DNA from: Thermoplasmata archaeon
GTDB lineage: Archaea; Thermoplasmatota; Thermoplasmata; Thermoplasmatales; GCA-001856825
Length of the DNA stretch: 64,000 bases
Assembly: GCA_021816725.1 (NCBI GenBank)
Contig: JAKAXD010000006.1
Coordinates: forward strand, 1 to 64,000
Reading direction: 5' to 3'
The notes under the pieces are model-generated. The model was not told where the DNA came from. It ran no database searches and was given only the letters and a program-made list of their open reading frames with translations. How positions within the stretch are numbered: the stretch's first letter is position 1; every line of letters begins with the position of its first letter. This document shows positions 10,438-19,552 of this stretch, piece after piece. The translations under genes were made by a program, and so were the position numbers.

Positions 10438-11712
10438 ATGCGAGAAGAGACTCAAAATCTTCCACGCGATAATAGGAGATGGATGGTCCTGGTCGGATTT
10501 ATGCTGATCTCCATGTCTTCTCAGATTATATGGCTCAACTTCGCAGGAATTGTTTCGCCTCAGATGCAGGGTATATTCCATGTTGGTCTAGGCCCAATCA
10601 GCCTTATGTCAGGTTTATGGCCACTGGTTTTCATTCCAATTTCAATTCCAACGGGACTGATGGTTGATAGGTGGGGGTTCAAGAAAGTAGTATCTATAGG
10701 AGGGATTATACTCGTAATATTTTCCTGGTTGAGGTTACTAAGTGGCGGAAATTTCGAGATACTCTTTATATTTCAGAGCCTGGCTGCTATTGGACAACCG
10801 TTTGTATATAACGGAATATCGAAGCTTGCAGGGAACTGGTTTCCAGAAGGTGAACAGGCCCTTGCAAACGGCATAGCAACAATGGGACAGATAATAGGTA
10901 TGGTGATCGCACTCATCCTTGTTCCTCTGATGGTACCTACAGCAGTTTATTCACTTCTCCAGACCAACATAATCGTTGTCTCGCTGATCGTTACGTTCTC
11001 TGTAGCGATCTTCTTTATATTTGCGAAAGAGAATCCAGGGGTAGCACCTGAAGGCCAAGCTGTTATAGAGAAAGCGGGCTCGCAGATCAAACACTTGCTG
11101 AAGATTAAAAACATTGTCTTGCTAATGTTTATGTTCCTGATTGGAGTTGGAATATTCAGTGGGCTAATACAATGGGTGGAGGCCATTTTATTCTCAAAAG
11201 GAATCTCATCATTAGACGGCGGACTTGATGGGGCAATCATACTTATAAGCGGAATCTTCGGAATGGTCATAGTTCCGCTGCTCGCTGACAAATATTCAAA
11301 ACTGAAGCAGGTAGCCGTAGTAAACGCGATCATTGTAACGGTGATGCTATTCCTCTTCAGTCTGAGGGTAAATTTTCTGTATTACATAGTCATAGGGGCA
11401 ATCCTTGGTTTTACTCTACTCTCACTTGCTCCCATTGTCCTTCAAATATCACTGGAAACTGCTGGAAAGGAACGAGCGGGAACTGCGGCCAGCGCCATCT
11501 GGATGGCTTCCCAGGTAGGGGCTCTTCTCTTTATCCTCATCATGCCAGCTCTAAGTACATTCCAGATGAGTTTGAATTTCCTGCCGTCAGATCAATGGTT
11601 CATTTCCCTTACTTTTGTTGCAATAACAATGTTAGCAGCGGTAATTCTTGCCTTTATGCTTGATGACACCAGAAAGGTAAGAGGGGTGCAGAAAGCGGTT
11701 AAGGAAAACTAG
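10438..11712 (+). CDS. MFS transporter
   Basis: 424 aa, about 12 TM; 'GLMVDRWGFKKV' MFS loop motif. Confidence 0.88.
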   Translation: MREETQNLPRDNRRWMVLVGFMLISMSSQIIWLNFAGIVSPQMQGIFHVGLGPISLMSGLWPLVFIPISIPTGLMVDRWGFKKVVSIGGIILVIFSWLRLLSGGNFEILFIFQSLAAIGQPFVYNGISKLAGNWFPEGEQALANGIATMGQIIGMVIALILVPLMVPTAVYSLLQTNIIVVSLIVTFSVAIFFIFAKENPGVAPEGQAVIEKAGSQIKHLLKIKNIVLLMFMFLIGVGIFSGLIQWVEAILFSKGISSLDGGLDGAIILISGIFGMVIVPLLADKYSKLKQVAVVNAIIVTVMLFLFSLRVNFLYYIVIGAILGFTLLSLAPIVLQISLETAGKERAGTAASAIWMASQVGALLFILIMPALSTFQMSLNFLPSDQWFISLTFVAITMLAAVILAFMLDDTRKVRGVQKAVKEN

Positions 11713-11715
11713 GAT

Positions 11716-13278
11716 TTACCCATAAGCAACTTTCCTAGAAAGCCTAGCCATATTGCTCTCTTTCAGATTTCTCTTGTTGCTTTTATAATACGCTATGAAC
11801 TGTCCAAATTCGCGTTCGTAATACAAATTGTCATCCTTGTCTGGAAGATAATCTACAAAAGGTTCGCCAAGGCTCGATAGTTCTGAGAATCTCATCCTGT
11901 TTAAACCCACAGCAGCCATCATTGCCGCACCTACGACTGTTGAGAATCTTGGATCACTGACAACTCTTATCTTTCTCCCAAGAACGCTTGCAAATATTTT
12001 TGCTCTAGCCGGAGACAGAGCACCTCCCCCACTCATGTACAATTCCTGTATTCTCTGTCCAGTGAATCTTTCAACAGAATTGAACAACCACTTGGAATTA
12101 AGTGCAACGCCTTCCATTACGGACCTGACCATATCCCCCTTGGTATTATCCAGTGAGAGATTGTAAAAACCACCTCTAACATATGGGTCTTCTATTGGTG
12201 CCCTCTCTCCAAACAGCCACGGTAAGAATAAGAGACCATTGGAACCTGACCTGGACTCAGAAGCTAACTTCTCGATAACTGCATACTTATCCTCTCCCTT
12301 AATTTCCATAAAATTCGAGATGAATTCCATGCAGTTGCCTGAGTTCTCCTGCTCGGCCGCAATAAAATATTTTCCGGGAATTCCACTCGGCAGAGAAGCA
12401 ATGTTATGGAATATATCGGTCTTCTTAAATGGTACGTGAGAAGTTATCCAAGAAGAAGTACCGTTGTAAATGAGCGATTTGAAGTCTTCGATGCAACCCG
12501 ACCCTATCAGGGAACAAGCCATGTCTCCACAACCCGAAATAACTTTTGTTTCTCCTATCCCAAGCTTGCCTCTTATCTCGTAATTCAATGTTCCGACGAC
12601 GTCAGTAGGCTTGATCACTTCAGGAAGTTTCTCCGACGATATACCCGACATCCTCAGCAGTTTACTGTCGTAAACAACATTGTTTGCATCCCTGTTGTCA
12701 GTTGACCAAAGAAGCGCTATGTTGTCCCATGAAGCTCTAAAATTCCCAGTGAGCCTGGCGGCTATGTAGTCTTTTGGCTCCATGAATTTATAAGTCTTTT
12801 CATAAAGATCTGGAAGTTCCCTTTTTATGTATAGTATGTGGGCCAGAGAATCCTTGCCGGAGTGTGCCGGGGCACCTCCCGTTTTTCTCAGCCACCTGAC
12901 CAGCTTATCGATCCTATAGCCAGAAAGCGACGGAAAGCCTGATGTGAGCCTGTCTATTTCTTCACTGCCTCTTGTATCCATCCATATTATTGCATCTCCG
13001 AGCGCATTCCCATTCCTATCTACAGGGATAGTGCCTGACCATTGACCCGTAAGCCCTATCCCCTTTATTTCTAAACCTTTAGAATCGGCTACAAGTTCCT
13101 GAACTCCGTCCATAACAGAATCAAACCATTCTTGCGGATTCTGAACGGCACTCCCTCCTTTTTCTATCTTAAGCTGGTATTCCCTGGTTGTCTTGCCAAC
13201 TGTAACCTTGTCTATGCTCACAAGACCTAGCTTTACGGAGGACGTGCCCAGGTCTATTCCTATGAATGCATCCTTCAT
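11716..13278 (-). CDS. FGGY-family carbohydrate kinase (xylulokinase-like)
   Basis: 'MKDAFIGIDLGTSSVKLGLV' phosphate-1 motif at likely start 13278 (ORF opens at 13311); 'GLTGQWSGTIPVD', 'LYMSGGGALSPARAKIFASVLGRKI'. Confidence 0.88.
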   Translation of the reverse strand: MKDAFIGIDLGTSSVKLGLVSIDKVTVGKTTREYQLKIEKGGSAVQNPQEWFDSVMDGVQELVADSKGLEIKGIGLTGQWSGTIPVDRNGNALGDAIIWMDTRGSEEIDRLTSGFPSLSGYRIDKLVRWLRKTGGAPAHSGKDSLAHILYIKRELPDLYEKTYKFMEPKDYIAARLTGNFRASWDNIALLWSTDNRDANNVVYDSKLLRMSGISSEKLPEVIKPTDVVGTLNYEIRGKLGIGETKVISGCGDMACSLIGSGCIEDFKSLIYNGTSSWITSHVPFKKTDIFHNIASLPSGIPGKYFIAAEQENSGNCMEFISNFMEIKGEDKYAVIEKLASESRSGSNGLLFLPWLFGERAPIEDPYVRGGFYNLSLDNTKGDMVRSVMEGVALNSKWLFNSVERFTGQRIQELYMSGGGALSPARAKIFASVLGRKIRVVSDPRFSTVVGAAMMAAVGLNRMRFSELSSLGEPFVDYLPDKDDNLYYEREFGQFIAYYKSNKRNLKESNMARLSRKVAYG

Positions 13279-13288
13279 TAAGACACCA

Positions 13289-14722
13289 TCATTGACTGTA
13301 GAGCCACTCAACCACGCTCTTCAGGAATACATCAGTTGACTCCTTAGGGAGGGCTGAGGCCATCCCATAAATTGGTGCCATTGATGATGATTTCACTTTA
13401 CCGTTCCTGACATCATTTACAGAACTTTCAATATCATCTACAAACTTCTCCTTTACACCGTCAAGGGTATGTCTGTGAGTCAATGCTATGTGGAATCCTG
13501 CAGGATTTGAAAGACCATTTAGCATCCACCCCTTCTTTGTCATAGCCTCCCATATTAGATATGGATCCATTTCATCTGACAAAGTTGCTATAACCCATAA
13601 TGGGTCACCTGCTAACTTCACTCCTGAAATACTTTTAATGGATTTTTTTATGAAATCTCCGGTGTCCAGAATTTTCTTAGCCTCCTTTCGGTAACCCTCT
13701 CTCCCCAGCAATAACATGGCAGCCCACGCCGCCACGATAGGATAACCTGGTCTGCTACCCAGAAGTGTGGGTGTGAAATATATACCCCCCTGCCAGGATG
13801 CATTTGCATAGATTTGATTCCTAAAGTATTCTCCATCTCTGTACAGTACTACCGATGTACCCTTGGGGGCATATCCATATTTATGGGTATCCATTGATAT
13901 TGAAGTGACCCCTTCAACAGAGAAATCAAATTTCTTGAATCTGTAACCGGAGTCTCTGACAAATGGATCAATGAAACCACCAAGACAAGCATCTACGTGC
14001 ATCCCTACATTCTTATCTTCAGCTATCTCTGCAAGTTCCTCTATTGGATCAAACGTCCCGAATGGGAAATTTGGCACTGAACCAACAATTCCAATAGTGT
14101 TTGCATTCACTTTTTCCTTAGCCATCTCAACGTTAGCCATGAATCCTTCATCAGTGCCAATAATTACCGGTTTAATGGAGAAATACTCGCACGCCTTGAG
14201 GAATGATGGATGCGCGGTGGAAGGAAGGATTATCTCTGGTTCCACTATCCCTTTTATTTTCTTAAAGTAATCTCGATACGTTTTCATTGCAAGCAGTATA
14301 CTTTCCGTTCCGCCAGACGAGACGGCACCTCTCACACCATCTCCACCATTCATCAACGAAGAAGACATTGCAACTATTTCCCTTTCAAATTTGGGAATAC
14401 TTGGCCATATGTCAGGATGCAGTGCATTTGTCTGTGATACTATGTGGTATAATTTTTCATAAAAAGTTAACAGAGGTTCGTCGCCATAGTAGACTGCACC
14501 GGAAACCTTCCCTTGTCTCCAGGACGTATTCTCCTTTATTGCAAATTTGGATAAGATGTCGAGTAATGCCTCCTCTCCAACACCTTTCTCTGGCATCTTT
14601 GAGAGATTAGATTCTGCAGAATCGTAAGGTTTAAGCTCCGTTTGTAGTTCCTTTAACACGGAATCAAAATTTATTCCGTCCATAATGTTATGATTGATTT
14701 TTCCGTATTTTAACCTTCTCAA
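13289..14722 (-). CDS. PLP-dependent decarboxylase/aldolase fold, sphingosine-1-phosphate lyase-like
   Basis: 477 aa; 'KVSGAVYYGDEPL', 'ALHPDIWPSIPKFEREIVAM', PLP-Lys 'SISMDTHKYGYAPKGTSVVLYR'. Confidence 0.85.
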   Translation of the reverse strand: MRRLKYGKINHNIMDGINFDSVLKELQTELKPYDSAESNLSKMPEKGVGEEALLDILSKFAIKENTSWRQGKVSGAVYYGDEPLLTFYEKLYHIVSQTNALHPDIWPSIPKFEREIVAMSSSLMNGGDGVRGAVSSGGTESILLAMKTYRDYFKKIKGIVEPEIILPSTAHPSFLKACEYFSIKPVIIGTDEGFMANVEMAKEKVNANTIGIVGSVPNFPFGTFDPIEELAEIAEDKNVGMHVDACLGGFIDPFVRDSGYRFKKFDFSVEGVTSISMDTHKYGYAPKGTSVVLYRDGEYFRNQIYANASWQGGIYFTPTLLGSRPGYPIVAAWAAMLLLGREGYRKEAKKILDTGDFIKKSIKSISGVKLAGDPLWVIATLSDEMDPYLIWEAMTKKGWMLNGLSNPAGFHIALTHRHTLDGVKEKFVDDIESSVNDVRNGKVKSSSMAPIYGMASALPKESTDVFLKSVVEWLYSQ

Positions 14723-14804
14723 ACAAATGAGTCTTGGTTTCCTTTGCAGATTGTTGAGAAATTCAGTATAGGAATCCTGGTAATGTCAGGCTATGATAAG
14801 ATAG

Positions 14805-14816
14805 CTATAAATATTA
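14805..14816 (+). promoter_or_regulatory. TATA box for secreted phosphoesterase
   Basis: 'ctataaatatta' about 26 nt upstream of ATG 14837; supports 14837 rather than 14744 as start. Confidence 0.6.
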
Positions 14817-14836
14817 AACAGACCATATTTGTTTGG

Positions 14837-16261
14837 ATGAAGAAATTTGTCATTCTCGTCGTTATTATCGTCTCAATAATAGTTATCCTTCCTGCCGTCA
14901 GCGGCTCCCTTTTCCAGCCAGTTGAAAAGACTCCGATAAAGCACGTCATAAATATCTTCTTTGAAAACCATACTTTTGACAACTTCTTCGGCATATATCC
15001 GGAAAATCCATCTTCAACTCAACAACCCATTATCAATAATATTTCTAGGCCGCTCAATCTCTTGAACGACACTGCCTTAATGGGCAATCTAACGGCTATA
15101 CCGACAGGAACTTTCAGCACACCTGATCCGATAGAAGGGTATACAGCATACCACATTGACTGGAATCATGGCAAGATGAATGGCTGGCTCCAGGGGAGCG
15201 GACCAAATTCCTTGACTTACTACACATCTGCCCAGCTTGGCCCGTTATGGGATTTGGCAGAAGAGTATGGCATAGCGGAAAACTATTATGCCCCACGGAT
15301 TTCTGAGAGCGCTCCAAACACCCTTTATTACCTTGCTGGATTTTCACCGGTGTTCAACGACTATGGACCACCACCTTCCATACCCATAAATGAAACAATA
15401 TTTGGCGAGATGAGCAAATACAACATACCTTGGGGAGTATACGTGAGCGGTGACTCCAAGAGTTTTGACATGTCAAATTATATCCAGGGAATTGGATCCT
15501 TTTCAAGCAATATCAACAGCTGGAATACATTCATCCAGCAACTGAACAACGGAACTCTCCCATCAGTTAGTTATGTGTTTTCCCAAGGTGGCAACGGTTA
15601 TGACATGGGAGCACCCGGCAGTTTACTAAAGGGCGAACTCTGGCTAATCTCCTTGATTAACCACATAGAGGAAAGCCCCATATGGAGTAGTACCGCCATT
15701 TTCATAACTTGGGACGATCCAGGAGGATATTACGATCAAGTTTCTCCCCCTACGCTGGATGGCAACCAGCTAGGCATGAGACTCCCACTGATTGTTATCT
15801 CGCCTTTCTCAAAGGAGGATTATGTTTCTAACACGCTACTCACTCACTCCTCTATCCTTGCATTCATAGATTATAACTGGGGCATTCCGGCGCTCAACGG
15901 TTTTGTTTCTGACGTAAATGTTCCATTGGACTTCTTCGACTTCAATACTGCGAGAGCCCCAATGACATTCAACTTTGGCAGCGTTATTACAGTGCCTACT
16001 GATCCAAATTTTAATCTTTCCTTGAACCAAGCCGCATTGAACCTGTCCAGCACATTTCCAGTGAGCCTCCAAGAGCCTTTGGATTCGCTGCACTATGCCA
16101 GACAAGGCGCGATGAACTTCACGCTCTCATCTATTGGAGCAGGAGTTCTTGTGAAGGAGGATGTGACCCTATCCCCCTTCTATGCATCACCATACTTCCT
16201 ACTGGTTCTAATCATAGTAGCGGCCGTGATAGCTGTGTTAACGCCAAGGAGGAAGATCTGA
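14837..16261 (+). CDS. Secreted/membrane-anchored phosphoesterase family (phospholipase C / acid phosphatase)
   Basis: Signal peptide 'MKKFVILVVIIVSIIVILPAVSG'; 'IKHVINIFFENHTFDNFFGIYP' and 'TWDDPGGYYDQVSPP' are hallmarks of the PF04185 phosphoesterase family; C-terminal TM 'FLLVLIIVAAVIAVLTPRRKI'. Confidence 0.88.
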   Translation: MKKFVILVVIIVSIIVILPAVSGSLFQPVEKTPIKHVINIFFENHTFDNFFGIYPENPSSTQQPIINNISRPLNLLNDTALMGNLTAIPTGTFSTPDPIEGYTAYHIDWNHGKMNGWLQGSGPNSLTYYTSAQLGPLWDLAEEYGIAENYYAPRISESAPNTLYYLAGFSPVFNDYGPPPSIPINETIFGEMSKYNIPWGVYVSGDSKSFDMSNYIQGIGSFSSNINSWNTFIQQLNNGTLPSVSYVFSQGGNGYDMGAPGSLLKGELWLISLINHIEESPIWSSTAIFITWDDPGGYYDQVSPPTLDGNQLGMRLPLIVISPFSKEDYVSNTLLTHSSILAFIDYNWGIPALNGFVSDVNVPLDFFDFNTARAPMTFNFGSVITVPTDPNFNLSLNQAALNLSSTFPVSLQEPLDSLHYARQGAMNFTLSSIGAGVLVKEDVTLSPFYASPYFLLVLIIVAAVIAVLTPRRKI

Positions 16262-16831
16262 ATGAACGCTAGAATGGAACAAGGAAGAGGAAGTATCATC
16301 TCCGGCCTTGTCAGAGGATCGTTCCCTGCGGCTATTCTTACCACAGGTATAGTGTTCACATTTGGGTATGCCACAGGAGTGATTTTTACAATCGGAGACA
16401 CAAGACAACTGATACCGGTATTTGCGGGGATCATCACTGGGTCCATACTGTTTTCAATACTAGGTTTTGTCATTAAGACCAATAAACTGAACCTCCTGAC
16501 TCTCACCCTACTTTCAGTGCTATTCTTGGTAGTAGCATACGTTATCATGTTTCTTAACTCTCTTGTGATCGATAATACAAATTTCCTGATCATTTCGTTT
16601 CTCATGTCGTCTCCTGCGATGGCTGTGTCCCAGTTAATGGGGCTTTCATCAAAAAGTTACTCCGTTTTATCCAAAGTTAGCTTTGGTGCTGTGCAAGCAG
16701 TACTTATCATTCTACTCGTCTTCGTCTTCTCGCTTGAGTATGAACTACATGGACAAGTAAATTTGTATTTTGGACCGCTCATATTCCTGCTCCTCTCCAT
16801 CATCTATCTCGCCTTGGTGAAAGTCGTGTGA
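16262..16831 (+). CDS. Multi-TM membrane protein
   Basis: 189 aa, about 6 hydrophobic segments; begins immediately after the phosphoesterase stop. Confidence 0.65.
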   Translation: MNARMEQGRGSIISGLVRGSFPAAILTTGIVFTFGYATGVIFTIGDTRQLIPVFAGIITGSILFSILGFVIKTNKLNLLTLTLLSVLFLVVAYVIMFLNSLVIDNTNFLIISFLMSSPAMAVSQLMGLSSKSYSVLSKVSFGAVQAVLIILLVFVFSLEYELHGQVNLYFGPLIFLLLSIIYLALVKVV

Positions 16832-16956
16832 TAATTTAACCGTTCATCTTACGCATTTTCAATATGTAACGACTTCCTTCGGCAATTGGCTCTACTTCCC
16901 ATATATATTCTTAAAAAACAATTTGAATAGTCGAAGATAATCTGTTGTAGAAATAT

Positions 16957-17472
16957 ATGACGCCTCAGTGGATAGTTTTCTTTGACCTTGATGGGACCCT
17001 TTGGGATCACCTTGACATAAGTGCGACCAATCCTCCATTTAAAAGAATTTCTGATTCGTCAATCTTGGACTCTATGGGGGTGAAAATATCAATGTTACCG
17101 GGAGCAGTCGATTTTATAAGGTGGGTGCGGTCTAACAACGGCATCATCTCGACATGCAGTTGGAATGAGTATGACAAGGCCATGGATGCCTTGAAGTGCT
17201 TTGGTTTAGAGAAACTGTTTGATTTTCATAAAATATCCACCAACCCGAACAAGTTTCAGCTCATGGAACAGGTGCTAGAAGCCCTGAGTAAAGAAAATAT
17301 TTCAATTGACAAAGAAAGACTCTTTTACATTGATGATAGGGACATTCACATCAAGGATGTCAAAGAGAGATTTCCAGATATGAAATTCTTCAATATATGG
17401 AAGAACGGGCTTGATTTTGAGGATGTGAAAAGAGGAATTTCTTTCAGACTGGAAGAATCTAAGGACCATTGA
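16957..17472 (+). CDS. HAD-superfamily phosphatase, magnesium-dependent phosphatase-1-like
   Basis: 'VFFDLDGTLWDH', 'STCSWNEYDKAMDALKCFGL', 'FYIDDRDIHIKDVK'. Confidence 0.85.
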   Translation: MTPQWIVFFDLDGTLWDHLDISATNPPFKRISDSSILDSMGVKISMLPGAVDFIRWVRSNNGIISTCSWNEYDKAMDALKCFGLEKLFDFHKISTNPNKFQLMEQVLEALSKENISIDKERLFYIDDRDIHIKDVKERFPDMKFFNIWKNGLDFEDVKRGISFRLEESKDH

Positions 17473-17519
17473 AATGATGGAACGTCAAAATGTTAATATC
17501 AGACTGTTGATTGAAAGGT

Positions 17520-17942
17520 ATGGCAGAGAAGCTTCTGTTTCCATCGGAGAGCTGGATAATGGATTACTGCTCAAGGCTGTCAAATTCTACTGAATACAAC
17601 AGGCTTGGGTTGGGGTGGCATGATCCCATTCAGTTCAAGATAACCGACTTGGAAAATGTCAAGGTTGAACCTGGATTTAGATCATTTGTGCTTGACCTGA
17701 ATGATGGCAGGTGCAACGGATATCATCTTATAGATGAAGATTCAGAAAGCGCTCCTATTGTTCTTTATTCCTCATATTCTGATTGGAAGAGGATATTGGA
17801 AGGTAAGGTAAATCCAACTCAGGCGATGCTCAATGGAATTCTCAAGGTAAAGGGGAACATAGTGTTGCTTATGAAGTATGCAGCTGCTGCTACTGAAATG
17901 GTGAAAGTAGCTGGGAAAATAGATACAGAGTTCAGAGCATGA
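17520..17942 (+). CDS. SCP2 sterol-binding-domain-like protein
   Basis: C-terminal 'WKRILEGKVNPTQAMLNGILKVKGNIVLLMKYA' resembles SCP2; the track start at 17511 is TTG, an ATG lies at 17520. Confidence 0.65.
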   Translation: MAEKLLFPSESWIMDYCSRLSNSTEYNRLGLGWHDPIQFKITDLENVKVEPGFRSFVLDLNDGRCNGYHLIDEDSESAPIVLYSSYSDWKRILEGKVNPTQAMLNGILKVKGNIVLLMKYAAAATEMVKVAGKIDTEFRA

Positions 17943-18128
17943 CACATCTGAAATATCTGCAGACCTCTTACATTACCTATTCTCTATTCCTTCAAGGCCC
18001 GCCTCGGGAGATTTGATCCGCTATTATTCCCAGTGACCTCTGAGACCTGATTCCTTGTCTTGTATGGAATAAAATAATCCTGCTTTCTTGCCTCCCAAAT
18101 TTTTAATAATTTTCGAGTATCTCATTCT

Positions 18129-19307
18129 ATGAAAATGTCATTTCTCGACGAAGTCGAAGCTTATAGCAATAAAGTAATAGAAATTAGAAGAATGATCCAT
18201 CGAAATCCTGAACTTTCATATCATGAATTCGAAACTGCAAAACTCATCGCCGAACAACTGGAAAATGATGGGATAGAGACTAGGAGAGGTGTAGGTGGAA
18301 CAGGGGTATTAGGAATCCTGTACGGAAAGAATAGAGACAGGACCATAGGGTTAAGAGCAGACATGGACGCTCTCCCTGTACAAGAACAAACTGGATTACC
18401 TTTCAGTTCTAAAAATGAAAGGGTGATGCACGCTTGCGGACATGACAGTCATGTCGCGATGCTTCTCGGTGCTGCCCATGTCTTAGCACAGCATAGGGAG
18501 GAGCTTCCAAATAATGTGAAATTCATCTTTCAACCAGCTGAAGAAGATGGCGGGGAAGGAGGGGCGTTACCAATGATTAGAGATGGAGCGTTAGAGAATC
18601 CTCACGTTGACCACATTTTCGGATTACATATCGTTGGTGACGTGCCTGTTGGCATCTATGCAATCAAAACAGGTGCTATTATGGCAGCCCCTGATTCTTT
18701 CAGGATAGAAGTAGAGGGTAAAGGGGGGCACGGATCACTTCCAGACCAAACTATTGATCCAATATATGTTGGAAACCAGCTGATTTCTGCTCTTTATGGC
18801 ATCAGGTCGAGATATATGTCACAAACTAAACCGCTTGTCATTTCTGTGTGCTCAGTTCATTCTGGAACAAAAGATAACATAATTCCGGATAAGCTCTTAC
18901 TGGAGGGAACAATAAGGACTTTAGATGAAGACTTAAGAAAGGAAGTGAAATCTAAGATAGGAACTATGATCCCGTCTCTTGCAAATTCATTCGGCGCTTC
19001 TGCTAAAGTTTCCTTTATGGATAATGCTTATCCTGTTACGTACAACGATCCTGAGATAACGAAGCGGGTGATTGGTATACTTTCCAAAATAGATGGAATG
19101 AAAGTTGTCGAAATTGAGGCAGTAATGGGAGGAGAGGATGTTTCAAGATTCTTGCAAAAGGCCCCTGGAACCTATTACTTCCTTGGCACCAGAAACGATA
19201 AAGAGGGATTAATTTATTCTAACCATAACAGCAAATTCACTTCTGATGAGGACTATCTAAAATTCGGCACCCTGGCTCATGTACTGATAGCAACGAATAA
19301 CTGGTAA
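18129..19307 (+). CDS. M20-family amidohydrolase (hippurate hydrolase/aminoacylase-like)
   Basis: 'IRRMIHRNPELSYHEFETA', 'GLRADMDALPVQE', 'HACGHDSHVAMLLGAA', 'FIFQPAEEDGG'. Confidence 0.92.
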   Translation: MKMSFLDEVEAYSNKVIEIRRMIHRNPELSYHEFETAKLIAEQLENDGIETRRGVGGTGVLGILYGKNRDRTIGLRADMDALPVQEQTGLPFSSKNERVMHACGHDSHVAMLLGAAHVLAQHREELPNNVKFIFQPAEEDGGEGGALPMIRDGALENPHVDHIFGLHIVGDVPVGIYAIKTGAIMAAPDSFRIEVEGKGGHGSLPDQTIDPIYVGNQLISALYGIRSRYMSQTKPLVISVCSVHSGTKDNIIPDKLLLEGTIRTLDEDLRKEVKSKIGTMIPSLANSFGASAKVSFMDNAYPVTYNDPEITKRVIGILSKIDGMKVVEIEAVMGGEDVSRFLQKAPGTYYFLGTRNDKEGLIYSNHNSKFTSDEDYLKFGTLAHVLIATNNW

Positions 19308-19480
19308 AGCCAACTACAATTCTATTTTGCTGTAAATAAAAGCCCGATGTATTTCAAATGGATATCTGGTAAGGAATCTGGACCCTTTCTTCACATTCCA
19401 TTATTTGACTTATTTATCTAATTATAGTATCTCTTTTAGAAAACATCAAGTTTTCTTTAGTTTCTGCTCAGAATTAGGTA

Positions 19481-19552
19481 AGGGTAGGTGGGGATTCGAA
19501 CCCCAATAGTCGGGATCTGCAGTCCCGTGCATAGCCGCTCTGCCACCTACCC
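19481..19552 (-). tRNA. tRNA-Cys (GCA)
   Basis: Minus strand GGGTAGG-...-CGGGA CTGCAGA TCCCG-...-TGGGG TTCGAAT CCCCA-CCTACCC-T: full cloverleaf, anticodon GCA, U73 discriminator. Confidence 0.93.

Noticed and set aside
17943-18128. tRNA-remnant-like 'GGATCAAATCTCCCG' on minus strand
   Set aside because: No matching T-stem, acceptor or anticodon arm.
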